DNA from: an uncultured Clostridia bacterium
GTDB lineage: Bacteria; Bacillota; Clostridia; Christensenellales; Borkfalkiaceae
Length of the DNA: 64,000 nucleotides
Direction of reading: 5' to 3'
Assembly: GCA_934271265.1 (NCBI GenBank)
Contig: CAKQRE010000022.1
Coordinates: 15,100-79,099 of the forward strand
Below the pieces are notes generated by a model that did not search any database, was not told where the DNA came from, and saw nothing but the letters and a program-made list of their open reading frames with translations. Below, piece after piece: positions 34,394-43,500 of the stretch (the first letter of the stretch is position 1; every line of letters starts with the position of its first letter). The translations under genes were made by a program, and so were the position numbers.

Positions 34394-36190
34394 TTATTTC
34401 TTTATATTCTTTTCCCAACGTTTTTTCAGAAAAAACGCGGCTGCTTTCGGTTCGCGCTCTTTGGTAAAAACGCCTTTACGGTTACCGCGGACGCGCAAAA
34501 CGCCCTCTTTTGTTTTAAAATCGGCAAAATTCCATACGTGTTCGCCGACGACATAAGGCATCTGATCGAAAACGCGGCAACACTCGGCAAGATAATCGCA
34601 CTGATATTCCTCGGAAAACGCCGTTGAACAGAGAGAATGCAACCCCTCTATCGTGTCGGCTCCGAATTCGGTAACGATGATCGGCTTACGGAATTTATCG
34701 TAATACCGACCGAGATCCGCCTCGTAAAGCGGTTCTACGGCTCCCGTATCGCCCGTTTCGTCGTACCAGCCGTAATAACGGTTAAGCGATATAAAATCGA
34801 ACAGATCGGCGCACTTGTTCCCTTCGCTGAATTTCGTCTCCTCGGGAGCGGTGATCGGCAGATCCGTGAGCGTACGGGCGTGCGAAACCACTTCCTTAAA
34901 ATAATCTCTCGCCTTATCCTCGCAGGTCGCCGCCTCGTTGGCAACGCTTATCATGACGACGCTCGGATGATTTTTATCCCTTTCCCATAAAAGCGATAAC
35001 AGCTCTTTATGCAAAGCAAGGGTCTTTTCATCCGCTCTGCCCTCGCCGAAGGTGTAGTCGGGCCAGTGATTTACGCCGACGGCGGGCAATTCGTCTATGA
35101 TAAGGATCCCGTACATGTCGGCAAGATCGTAAACCTCCTCGGCATAAGGATAATGGCTCGTCCGGAACGAGTTGGCGTTGATCCACTTAAGAAGCTCGAA
35201 ATTTCTGACGTTTACCGCAGTGTTTACGCCTTTGCCGGAAATAAAGAAATCCTCGTGCATGCCGAAACCCTTCAGGTATACGGGTTTGTCGTTCAGATAA
35301 AGCCCTTTTTCGTCGAACGACACCTTACGGATCCCGAAAAAAAGCGAATACTTATCGACGGAAGATTCCGCCGTAAGTTTATAAAGGAAGGGTGATCCCG
35401 TTGACCAGAGTTCGGGGTCTTCTATTTCAAAACAGACTTCCCCGCGGATCAGATCGTTTGTTCCGACCGTTTTTCCGGCTACCTTTTTCCCGCTTCCGTA
35501 AACGGTGAATTTTACATCGTCGTCTATGAGATCATGTTCAAAAAATTCGGTTTTTACCGAGATTTTTTTATAATCGCCTCCGACTGCCGTTTTTACCGTG
35601 ATATCCCTGAAAGCCCGTTTATTGATACCGTAAACGATCACGTCGCGATGGATACCCGTAAAATTATAGAAATCGTGATTTATGACCTGTTTGTATTTCG
35701 GATATTTTCCCTCTTCGCCCCGAATGAAAAAATTGCCACTTGCCGTTGCTTCGCGGAATGAATTGCCGGCTTTCAGCATTCCCATGGGAAAAGTATGAAA
35801 ATCAAGACGGTTGTCGATTATAACCGACAATCTGTTTTCGTCCTTTAAATTTTCAAGCGGCAGATCGATCGGAAAATACCCGTTTATGCCTTCGCCTATC
35901 TTTTCTCCGTTCAGATAGATCGCGCACTTATGGCTTGCCGAGCCGATTCTCAATCTGTAGACCTTGTCTTTTTCCCGCGGCAAAGAAAACTCTGTTTCAA
36001 ACAGAACTTTTCCGACGTATTCCGCTGTTTTTTTATCGGTTACGATATCGTTTATGCTTGCGGGAACCGCCATCGGCTGAGTGTTCACGGCTTTTTTGAC
36101 GGGAACGTAATCGTCTTCGACGAATTTATAATTCCATATACCGTTAAGACTTGTCGTGCTTCTGTAATTGTTTGACTGAGGATATAACAT
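34394..36190 (-). CDS. GH2 beta-glucuronidase-like enzyme
   Basis: A 598-residue GH2 enzyme, the length of bacterial beta-glucuronidase (about 600). Order: sugar-binding domain (LNGIWNYKF at 15-23), Ig-like domain, TIM barrel with HEDFFISGKG and NSFRTSHYPYAEEVYDLAD. Acid/base E419 is in SVANEAA and nucleophile E508 in VTEFGADTIEGLHS; the TEFGADT-GLH context is typical of beta-glucuronidases. An N-K pair expected for uronate recognition is not confirmed. No signal peptide. The ribosome binding site is weak. It opens the enzyme half of the glycan locus. Confidence 0.87.
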   Translation of the reverse strand: MLYPQSNNYRSTTSLNGIWNYKFVEDDYVPVKKAVNTQPMAVPASINDIVTDKKTAEYVGKVLFETEFSLPREKDKVYRLRIGSASHKCAIYLNGEKIGEGINGYFPIDLPLENLKDENRLSVIIDNRLDFHTFPMGMLKAGNSFREATASGNFFIRGEEGKYPKYKQVINHDFYNFTGIHRDVIVYGINKRAFRDITVKTAVGGDYKKISVKTEFFEHDLIDDDVKFTVYGSGKKVAGKTVGTNDLIRGEVCFEIEDPELWSTGSPFLYKLTAESSVDKYSLFFGIRKVSFDEKGLYLNDKPVYLKGFGMHEDFFISGKGVNTAVNVRNFELLKWINANSFRTSHYPYAEEVYDLADMYGILIIDELPAVGVNHWPDYTFGEGRADEKTLALHKELLSLLWERDKNHPSVVMISVANEAATCEDKARDYFKEVVSHARTLTDLPITAPEETKFSEGNKCADLFDFISLNRYYGWYDETGDTGAVEPLYEADLGRYYDKFRKPIIVTEFGADTIEGLHSLCSTAFSEEYQCDYLAECCRVFDQMPYVVGEHVWNFADFKTKEGVLRVRGNRKGVFTKEREPKAAAFFLKKRWEKNIKK

Positions 36191-36281
36191 AATTATAAAA
36201 ACAGTTACGGGCGCCGTTTTGACCGTCGCCGATCGGAACGGCGTCCGCTTTTACGCATTGGCAGCGAATGGCTGCAACTTC

Positions 36282-39200
36282 TTATTTCGTCTTCCAGGTA
36301 ACGGTGTTCCCGCTTACCGTCCAGTAAGTTTCGTTCCATCCGTTCGCGGGAAAAGTCACGCCGTTATCCGTACCGTCGGTATAAGCGACGTATACGGCGG
36401 AGGAGTCTGTAACCTTATCGGAAACGGCTTTCGCGATTCCCGTCGCCACAGCGTTTTCGATTTTTGCGGAAGCGTCGAACGTTCCGAAAATCTTTGCGTA
36501 CGCTTTATCGCTGTATGCGGAAATATCGCTGCTTGTAGCCGAAAAATCCACGAAAACGTTTTTAACGGTGAAGGCATTTTTTTCGAGCCTGCAACCGAAA
36601 ACCGTCGTTTCGTTACCGCGCCATCCCGCGCTGGCATATTCGCCCGTGCCGTTTGCCGGCATAGCGGAGATCTTTACGTATACGTTTTCGATCGTACCGG
36701 AACCGCTGTAGATCAAGGCAGCCGCAGCACCGATCCTGACGTCGAGGAAGGCAATATTCTTCACAACGCCGCCTGCGGCAAGTTTCTGAATAAACCCGCC
36801 CTTATCCCAGCTCGATAATCTGAGACCGCTTAAGGAATATCCCTGACCGTCAAGAGTGCCGGTAAACGCATGATCCACGCCGATTCTGTAATCGACGCTT
36901 GTCGTAAACCAGCCTTCTTTCATTTTAATGTTTTCGCCGAGGCGATAATAGCCGCCGCCCTGAAGTGCGGTAACGAGGGTTTTGATCGCTCTTACGTTTT
37001 CGTCGCCGTTCATGATCGTTTTCGTTACGAACAAAACGGGAACGATATACTCGAAATCTGTTCCGCCGCTCTCGAAAACAAGTTTAAGTTCTTTGTTTCC
37101 GTAATATCCGATACCGAATCCGGCAACGTTCAGCACAACCTTTCCGGCGACGATCTCGACGCCGTTATAACCGTCTACGACCTCATCTCCGACCTTAACG
37201 AGCGATACCGTCGCGTTGCCGACAAATTCTTCGGTAAGGTCGATCTCCGCGGTCTTCGCGGAATTGACGCTTCCGTCGCCGGAGACGTCGAGATCGATCT
37301 CGTGGAGCTTGCTCAGGGTTTTGTATTCGCGGGCGTTTATAACGCTGAAAGTCGTTTCCGTTCTGAGCGTCGGATCGAATATGCTGGTTGCGGTAAGCAC
37401 GAAAGACGCGTCGGCGATTCCGGCGGGAACGCCGATCTTTCCGTTTTCAAGGGTGATCCCCGCGGCGATCGCGGCTTCGTCAAGAGCCAGCGTCGCATTC
37501 GCGCTCACGGTAAATTGAGCGGAGTTTCCTTTCGCTATTTCCGAAACCGTCGTCACGAAAACGGGAGCCGCGATATTCTGCGCCTTTACATAGGGCAATC
37601 CGCCCTCCTTGTTTATCCACAGCGGAGCCGTGAATCCGGAATAATCGCGCTCTGTATCGTTTGCCATTTCGACGAACGATTTATAAACGAAATGACGGGT
37701 GCCCGGCGCGAAATCGGTTTCCGTTTTCGTTTCGGCGCTTACCGCGATATCTCTTACGAGTCTCGTATATTCTTCGGAAGCCCCGATAATGTAAACGTTC
37801 GAAAACGTTTCGATATTATTGAACTGCCCGAGAACGTATCCGGCAACCCCTTCGACCTGCTTTGCCACGCCTACGCATTCGCTTACGTCGATAATCACGT
37901 TTCTCACAACGGCGCCGTTTTCCTCGCCTCGTGCAAACATCGTGGTGGTCTGTCCCCAATTGTGCCCCTTATTATAATCGTCGTAATCGGTTGCGCCGAA
38001 GACGGAATACTTGACGAAAACGTTTTCGATCAGACCGCTTCCGCCGTAAACGAGCAGGCTTCTGTCGTTACCGACCCGCGCGTTCGTGAACGAAACGTTG
38101 CGGATCACTCCGTTCGTACCGAGTTTGGTGATAAACGAACCGTTATTCACAGCCGATTTTCTCGTAACGTAAAGACCTTTTACGTTATATCCCCTTCCGT
38201 CGAACACGCCGATAAAGCCTTTCATCGCCTTGAGCTCGTCGATGCTGTTTGCCTTGAAGAAGTCGTTCCAATAATCGTTATAATCGATATCCGCGCCGAG
38301 TTCGAAATAACCGCCCCACGCAGTTTTTTCTTCTTCACAAGCTTTTGCCATGGTTCCGAGGTTATTGAGATCGGCTTTGCTTTTCAGGATTGCGGTAACG
38401 AGCAATACTTTTACGTTCACTTCGTGAGTATCGCCCTCTTCGCACCTGACCGTAACGACGACGTTCCGTTCGCCGTATGCCAATCCGAAATCTTTCACGT
38501 TAACGGCGATTTTGTTACCGGCAAGTTCGTCTTCGTCGGCAAACGTGTTTACCGTTATGGTTTTCTCCCCGAATTTTATGCTTTCGACCGAAGCATATCC
38601 GGAGATACCGTCGAGCGAAAGGACGGAATACGCGTATTCATCGGCCGTAACGTTGCCGTCTTCGACCGTAACGTTGAGTTCGACGCGCTGCGCGTTCTTT
38701 TCGGTTATCGTCTTGTCAAAGGTTCTGCCCGTATGGCCGCAGACGCATTTTTCCGCGTCCCGATCCGCGTCGGTCGTATCCCAGACGAGTTCGTGATTCA
38801 CGGTAAGTTCCGCCGCCTTGCTTTCGGCGCCGACGTAGTTTTCGTCTCCCGCCGTATATGCCTTCACCCAATACGTGCCTGCGGACAATTCGGTCTCTGC
38901 CGTCAGATCCGTATATTCGCCGTTTTCTTTCGTTGCGTATTTATAGGTAACTGCCGTTCCGGCGGTCGCCGCAGCCGTAAGCTCCGGCATTTCGTGGCAT
39001 TTTATCTGTGCGACGATAAAGTCGGGGATCGCATTGTCTGCTTTATTTACGGTGAACGACCTGATCTCGGTAACGCCGAGATAAACGTCGGTCTCTTCAA
39101 CGGTCGCTTTTACGAAATATTCGCCCGCATTCCCGGCAACGTCCGCCCACGCCGCGTATTCGCCGTCTTCGGTGAGAGAGTAGGAGAAAACGGGGGTCCC

Positions 39201-40133
39201 GTTCGAAACCGTAGCCGCGGGCGAAGGCGTTTCGCCGTATTTAATGTCCGCTACGATGAAATCCGAAACGACGTTTGCCTTTTTCGAAATTTCGACGACC
39301 ACCTTGCCGTAATCGCTGTCGGAATGGTTCTCGTCCCCTTTCACTCTGTAATAAACGGTGTATTTGCCGGCTTTTCCCGCTTGCGGAAGTTCCGCAGACC
39401 ATTTATCGGGATCAGGAAGTCCCTGAGACGGTTCCGTTTCTTCTCCTTCGGCAAGAGCGTAAACCATCACGCCGCCGTTTGCCGCGCCTGCGGTCACGAG
39501 AACCTGCCCGCTTAAATCGTCGTTCACGACAAGTTCCGGAATCGCCGCGGGAGCCGTCGCTACGGTCGCAGGGGTTTTCCCGATCTCGAAAGCGATGGTT
39601 TTTTCCGCGCCTTCGTAATTGTTTGTACCTGCGACGGAGGCTTTTACAAAATAGGTGCCTGCGTTTACGGGGACAGTCTCCGTATACGTTCCGTTCTCTT
39701 CCGACGCATACGTAAACGCGGGCGTTCCGAATTTCGCCGTCGCTTCCGGCGTGCCGGGTTCGCTTCCCGCCGTCCAGCCGACGAGCGTAAGCGAAGTTAT
39801 TTCGTTGATCGCCTTCGTAACGGCGAACTTAAGGGTAACGTTAGCTTCGTTGTCGGCGTCGGGCGTTTCCCATTTTGTCTTGTCCGTGTTTTTAAGCGTA
39901 AGCACGACGTCGTATTCTCCCACGTCCGTTCCGCCCCGATTCACCGTTACGTCATAATCGTCGCTTTCCGCAACGGTCGCGGTCTGCGTTTGTCCGTTAT
40001 ACGCTTTCCCTTCGATAACGGGAACCGCGACGACCGTTTTTTCGGACGACTGCTCCTCTCCGCATGCCGCGGCCGAAAACGCCATTGCGAGAACGCAAAG
40101 CATCAACAGCAGCGCTTTTAAGGTTTGTCTCAT
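36282..40133 (-). CDS. Large surface lipoprotein with Ig/MBG-like repeats and two beta-helix modules
   Basis: A 1283-residue secreted protein. The signal ends at a lipobox (FSAAAC, cysteine 24). Residues about 35-450 hold several Ig/MBG-like repeats (for example VNAGTYFVKASVAGTNNYEG, NAGEYFVKATVEETDVYLG, SAGTYWVKAYTAGDENYVG), ending at a CVCGH segment with a possible metal-binding knuckle. Two copies follow of a module with GxFDGRGYNVKGLY, NGVIRNVSFTNA and GSGLIENVFVK, i.e. right-handed beta-helix turns of GLUG type, separated by an Ig-like linker. The related lipoprotein encoded next upstream shares this module. Probably a cell-surface glycan-binding or display protein; no catalytic residues recognised. 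Confidence 0.72.
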   Translation of the reverse strand: MRQTLKALLLMLCVLAMAFSAAACGEEQSSEKTVVAVPVIEGKAYNGQTQTATVAESDDYDVTVNRGGTDVGEYDVVLTLKNTDKTKWETPDADNEANVTLKFAVTKAINEITSLTLVGWTAGSEPGTPEATAKFGTPAFTYASEENGTYTETVPVNAGTYFVKASVAGTNNYEGAEKTIAFEIGKTPATVATAPAAIPELVVNDDLSGQVLVTAGAANGGVMVYALAEGEETEPSQGLPDPDKWSAELPQAGKAGKYTVYYRVKGDENHSDSDYGKVVVEISKKANVVSDFIVADIKYGETPSPAATVSNGTPVFSYSLTEDGEYAAWADVAGNAGEYFVKATVEETDVYLGVTEIRSFTVNKADNAIPDFIVAQIKCHEMPELTAAATAGTAVTYKYATKENGEYTDLTAETELSAGTYWVKAYTAGDENYVGAESKAAELTVNHELVWDTTDADRDAEKCVCGHTGRTFDKTITEKNAQRVELNVTVEDGNVTADEYAYSVLSLDGISGYASVESIKFGEKTITVNTFADEDELAGNKIAVNVKDFGLAYGERNVVVTVRCEEGDTHEVNVKVLLVTAILKSKADLNNLGTMAKACEEEKTAWGGYFELGADIDYNDYWNDFFKANSIDELKAMKGFIGVFDGRGYNVKGLYVTRKSAVNNGSFITKLGTNGVIRNVSFTNARVGNDRSLLVYGGSGLIENVFVKYSVFGATDYDDYNKGHNWGQTTTMFARGEENGAVVRNVIIDVSECVGVAKQVEGVAGYVLGQFNNIETFSNVYIIGASEEYTRLVRDIAVSAETKTETDFAPGTRHFVYKSFVEMANDTERDYSGFTAPLWINKEGGLPYVKAQNIAAPVFVTTVSEIAKGNSAQFTVSANATLALDEAAIAAGITLENGKIGVPAGIADASFVLTATSIFDPTLRTETTFSVINAREYKTLSKLHEIDLDVSGDGSVNSAKTAEIDLTEEFVGNATVSLVKVGDEVVDGYNGVEIVAGKVVLNVAGFGIGYYGNKELKLVFESGGTDFEYIVPVLFVTKTIMNGDENVRAIKTLVTALQGGGYYRLGENIKMKEGWFTTSVDYRIGVDHAFTGTLDGQGYSLSGLRLSSWDKGGFIQKLAAGGVVKNIAFLDVRIGAAAALIYSGSGTIENVYVKISAMPANGTGEYASAGWRGNETTVFGCRLEKNAFTVKNVFVDFSATSSDISAYSDKAYAKIFGTFDASAKIENAVATGIAKAVSDKVTDSSAVYVAYTDGTDNGVTFPANGWNETYWTVSGNTVTWKTK

Positions 40134-40194
40134 ATTTTTCCTCCAGAAATTTATTGATCACGCACGTTATGCGTTCAATCCGTTGTTTTTCAGT

Positions 40195-40250
40195 AAATCA
40201 GAAATCGTTTCTGATTTTCGTGAAAACGCCTTTCCCTTCGGGGCGTTTTC
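40195..40250 (-). other. Two stem-loops between the large lipoprotein genes
   Basis: Arms AAATCAGAAA/TTTCTGATTT (40195-40204, 40208-40217, 3-base loop) and GAAAACGCC/GGCGTTTTC (40222-40230, 40242-40250). Neither is followed by a clear T-run on the minus strand, so partial termination, processing or mRNA stabilisation is more likely than full termination. Confidence 0.5.
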
Positions 40251-40262
40251 CTTCCGTTTCCG

Positions 40263-43200
40263 TCAGGCAACGGCGGTTACTTTAACGCCCTTCATTTCGG
40301 TAATTGCATATTCCTCGGCATGATAATCTCCGTTATATCCGAGCACGCTGTAAGATTTTACCTTCACGACAACGTTGTTGCATTTGTTTTCGCCCAGAAT
40401 GCTGAATCCGAAGACCGAAAACACGTCGCATTCTTTTGCGTTTATGATCACGTTGGTAAGCGAGCAATCGGTCATGTATCTCGAAGAGATAAAACCGTGC
40501 GCATACCCCTGATCCTGTTCGTAACCGTAACCCGAAACGTTGATCTTCACGTTCGCGAATTTTGCGCCCCTTGCGGTAACGGCGAACAAAGCGGTAAGAT
40601 ATTCCGGTTCGTAGGTCACGTTATCGAAGGTAACGTCCGTTACGAGCGCGCCTTTCCCGATATGCCCGAATATGCCGCCGGCAGACACTTTAAAGTTCGA
40701 GATCGTGTGTTTGTTCCCCTCGAACGTACCGAGAAAACCAAAGTCCGCTCTGTATACGGGAACGCTGCCGCCGTTGTTGTACTTCAGTTCGCCGCCTATC
40801 GTCGCTCCTTTCATATCGATATCGTTCGCAAGCACGTAAATGCCTTTTACGGAAACGTCGTTATCGATATTTTTCTGCGTGATCCTGAGAACGGCGAGAT
40901 CCTCCGCTTTTCGTATGATCCGCGTAACGATCCTTACGTTGATATCAAACAGATAATTCACGCCGTCTTTTTCGCCGTATGCGACAAAGGTCGATTCGCC
41001 GGTATCGGTTATGCCCGTCAGGTCGACGGTCAGTTTGCCTTTATCGGGAGTCCCGCTGCCGAGAAGTTTCATTCCGTAATAAACGGACGCCTTGTTTCCG
41101 ATATATCCGGAAGCGAAGGACAGATCGATCTCCGTTTTTGTCTGTTCGATCAGGATCCTGTCGTGCGGGATCGAAACTTTTTCGCAGTGATTGATCGCGA
41201 TCACCCTGCTGTCGGTCGATCCGTTTATCAGAGACGTCGCCGTAACGGTTATCTCGCCGTTTTCGGCGTTTTCGGAAACGATCAGTAAGCCGCCTTCGTA
41301 CGAAACGCCTTCGTAAAGACCTTCTATCGCAACGTCGCAGTATTCGACGTTGGTTTTCACGTCGATCTCGCTCCCCGTATTAATTTCGGACGGAAGCCCG
41401 ATAAACTCTATGTTCTGCGTTCTGTCGATTTTCCCGGCTGAACGGACGAGCAAGGGGATCCCGTTTATCGAAGTCCAGTATTTACCGTCGAATTCGTCGA
41501 TCGCGCCGAGGCAACCCTCGTCGGAAACAAATTCCCCGTAGGTTTTTGCCGTATACGAGGCGCCCGAATCGGACAGGATCTCCGCCGCAAACTCGCCGTC
41601 GCATAAAACGATAAGGTTTTCAACGGTTTTTGCTCCGCCGCCGAGCCTTATGTTGGACATCCCGGACAACGGACTCCGTTCGAAACAGATCCTTGCTCCG
41701 ATCGCGTTTACAACGCAATTCCTGACGATCGAAGAGTCCAGCCCCATATAGGAAAAGAACGCGCCCATTCGCCGCGGCGTCGCGGTATCGAGTTCCCTGT
41801 TTTCGTTGCCTGCGCCGATCCTGCCGAACGAAATGCTCACGTTTTCGATCAGTCCGCCGCCGATAGAACAAATATATCCGCTGTTTTCAGAAACCGCCGC
41901 ATTCGTGAACGAAACGTTTCTGAAAATTCCGGCGTTGTTCATATACCCTAATATTCCGCCGCTTTGAGAGGAAGATATGGGCTTGACGGAAAGTCCGTCG
42001 ATATTGTAGCCGCGCCCGTCGAATATTCCTTTGAACCCGTATTTTGCGCCATTGTGCCACGAACCGCCTTTCAGCGCGTTATTTACGCTCCATATCTCTC
42101 CGGTATCGGTCATCGACGTAAATACGCCGTTATAATCGATATCGCTGTCGAGAACGAAATATCCGTCAAGCACGCCTGTATTTTCGACGTCTCCGTTTTT
42201 ACGCGCGCTTTCCCGCATCCGATCGAACTCGGTCGGATCGCTTACGATCAGAGAGTAAATTTCGGCAGGCAATCTGTAATTACGATCGGCGGTGGAGACG
42301 ATCAGTTCGTTTTCTCCCAGCTCGTCTGCCTTTACGGGAAGTTTCGACTGATCGAAAGTCATTTTCCCGCCGTTTACGCCTGCGAGAATGTCCTTTCCGC
42401 CAAGCATTACGGCGTTTATATTATCTTCGATTTCGCCCGGAACGGCAATCTCTTTCAGGTCTTCCACCTCGATGACGATCCGTTCCGAAAGAGTTACGGT
42501 CGCTTTTTCGACCACCACGTTTATGCAAACGCGGACGGTCTTGTTATCGGAACTTGTGTACGTCCCGTCAAGGCGCGTTCTGCCGGCAGATACTTTGGCT
42601 ACCGTGTAATTACCGTTCGTGCCGCTTATCGTCGCTATTTCCGGGTTATAATACCCGGATCCCGTATCCCATTCGATCTCGGCATTTCCGATCGCCTTAT
42701 CTCCGTCGTATACGACAAAGGAAAGCTCGGCAGAAGAGAACTTGCCGTCTGATCCGGCGGTACAAAGATTGATCGTATAACCGTCGGTCCCGCTGCTTAT
42801 CGCTTCGCATACGGGCACCACGTTGACGATCCTTTCGACCACCTTTACCTTCACCGATTTATTTACGTAAACGCCCTTTACGGTTACCGCCGCGAAAAAC
42901 CCGGCTTCTCCCGTTTCCTTTCCGCAGAACGTGACTTTGCCGCCGTCGTTTTCGACACCGCATACCCCTTCGGCAAGATCCGATGCGGGAGACCAGACGA
43001 TTTCGGATTCGTCCGTCACGTCCTCTTCGTTAAAGAAAACCTTTAATTCGCCGACATATTTTCTCCCCTTTTCAACGGTTATCTCGTCGGTAAATTTAAC
43101 GACGGGAACGTTTACCGTCTTTTTTACGTTTACCGTACATTTCGCGCTTGCATTACCCGCTTCGGCGGTGATCTCGGCGATCCCCTGTTTTACGCCGTAG

Positions 43201-43487
43201 ACCTTGCCGTCTTCGTTTACCGTTGCGACCGATCCGTCGCTCGTCGACCAGACGACCGGTTCGTCCGTTCCGTCGACCTTTGCGGTAAGCGTAACGGTTT
43301 CATACTCGAAAACGTTGATCTCTTCGGGAGAGATCGTTATGCCGACAGTCTGCCCCTCCGAAGAGCTTTCGGACGAAGACCCGTGGTCTCTATTTTTTTT
43401 ACCGCAGGTCATAAAGCAGACGACCGATCCGACGAGCAGTGCCGACGCTACCGCAATAAGGATCCATTTAATCAAATTTTTTCTCAT
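40263..43487 (-). CDS. Large lipoprotein with BIG2 domain and beta-helix modules
   Basis: A 1074-residue secreted protein. It starts with a membrane-anchoring signal (LIKWILIAVASALLVGSVVC, then FMTCGKK as a likely lipobox). Residues about 48-130 form a bacterial Ig-like group 2 domain (ISPEEINVFEYETVTLTAKV ... VWSTSDGSVATVNEDGKVYG). Further Ig-like repeats lead to a beta-helix module with FKGIFDGRGYNIDGLSV, AGIFRNVSFTNAAV and GGGLIENVSISF, closely resembling the one in the downstream lipoprotein, and a second helix region near the C-terminus (FGFLGTFEGNKHTISNFKV). ACGGAGGG precedes the ATG. Probably surface-exposed and glycan-related by context only. Confidence 0.72.
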   Translation of the reverse strand: MRKNLIKWILIAVASALLVGSVVCFMTCGKKNRDHGSSSESSSEGQTVGITISPEEINVFEYETVTLTAKVDGTDEPVVWSTSDGSVATVNEDGKVYGVKQGIAEITAEAGNASAKCTVNVKKTVNVPVVKFTDEITVEKGRKYVGELKVFFNEEDVTDESEIVWSPASDLAEGVCGVENDGGKVTFCGKETGEAGFFAAVTVKGVYVNKSVKVKVVERIVNVVPVCEAISSGTDGYTINLCTAGSDGKFSSAELSFVVYDGDKAIGNAEIEWDTGSGYYNPEIATISGTNGNYTVAKVSAGRTRLDGTYTSSDNKTVRVCINVVVEKATVTLSERIVIEVEDLKEIAVPGEIEDNINAVMLGGKDILAGVNGGKMTFDQSKLPVKADELGENELIVSTADRNYRLPAEIYSLIVSDPTEFDRMRESARKNGDVENTGVLDGYFVLDSDIDYNGVFTSMTDTGEIWSVNNALKGGSWHNGAKYGFKGIFDGRGYNIDGLSVKPISSSQSGGILGYMNNAGIFRNVSFTNAAVSENSGYICSIGGGLIENVSISFGRIGAGNENRELDTATPRRMGAFFSYMGLDSSIVRNCVVNAIGARICFERSPLSGMSNIRLGGGAKTVENLIVLCDGEFAAEILSDSGASYTAKTYGEFVSDEGCLGAIDEFDGKYWTSINGIPLLVRSAGKIDRTQNIEFIGLPSEINTGSEIDVKTNVEYCDVAIEGLYEGVSYEGGLLIVSENAENGEITVTATSLINGSTDSRVIAINHCEKVSIPHDRILIEQTKTEIDLSFASGYIGNKASVYYGMKLLGSGTPDKGKLTVDLTGITDTGESTFVAYGEKDGVNYLFDINVRIVTRIIRKAEDLAVLRITQKNIDNDVSVKGIYVLANDIDMKGATIGGELKYNNGGSVPVYRADFGFLGTFEGNKHTISNFKVSAGGIFGHIGKGALVTDVTFDNVTYEPEYLTALFAVTARGAKFANVKINVSGYGYEQDQGYAHGFISSRYMTDCSLTNVIINAKECDVFSVFGFSILGENKCNNVVVKVKSYSVLGYNGDYHAEEYAITEMKGVKVTAVA

Positions 43488-43500
43488 AGTCGCCCTCCGT

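Noticed and set aside
36870..39515. An 881-codon plus-strand open frame
   Set aside because: It is opposite the large MBG/beta-helix lipoprotein, whose frame has a signal peptide and repeats. The long antisense frame results from codon bias and has no start signal.
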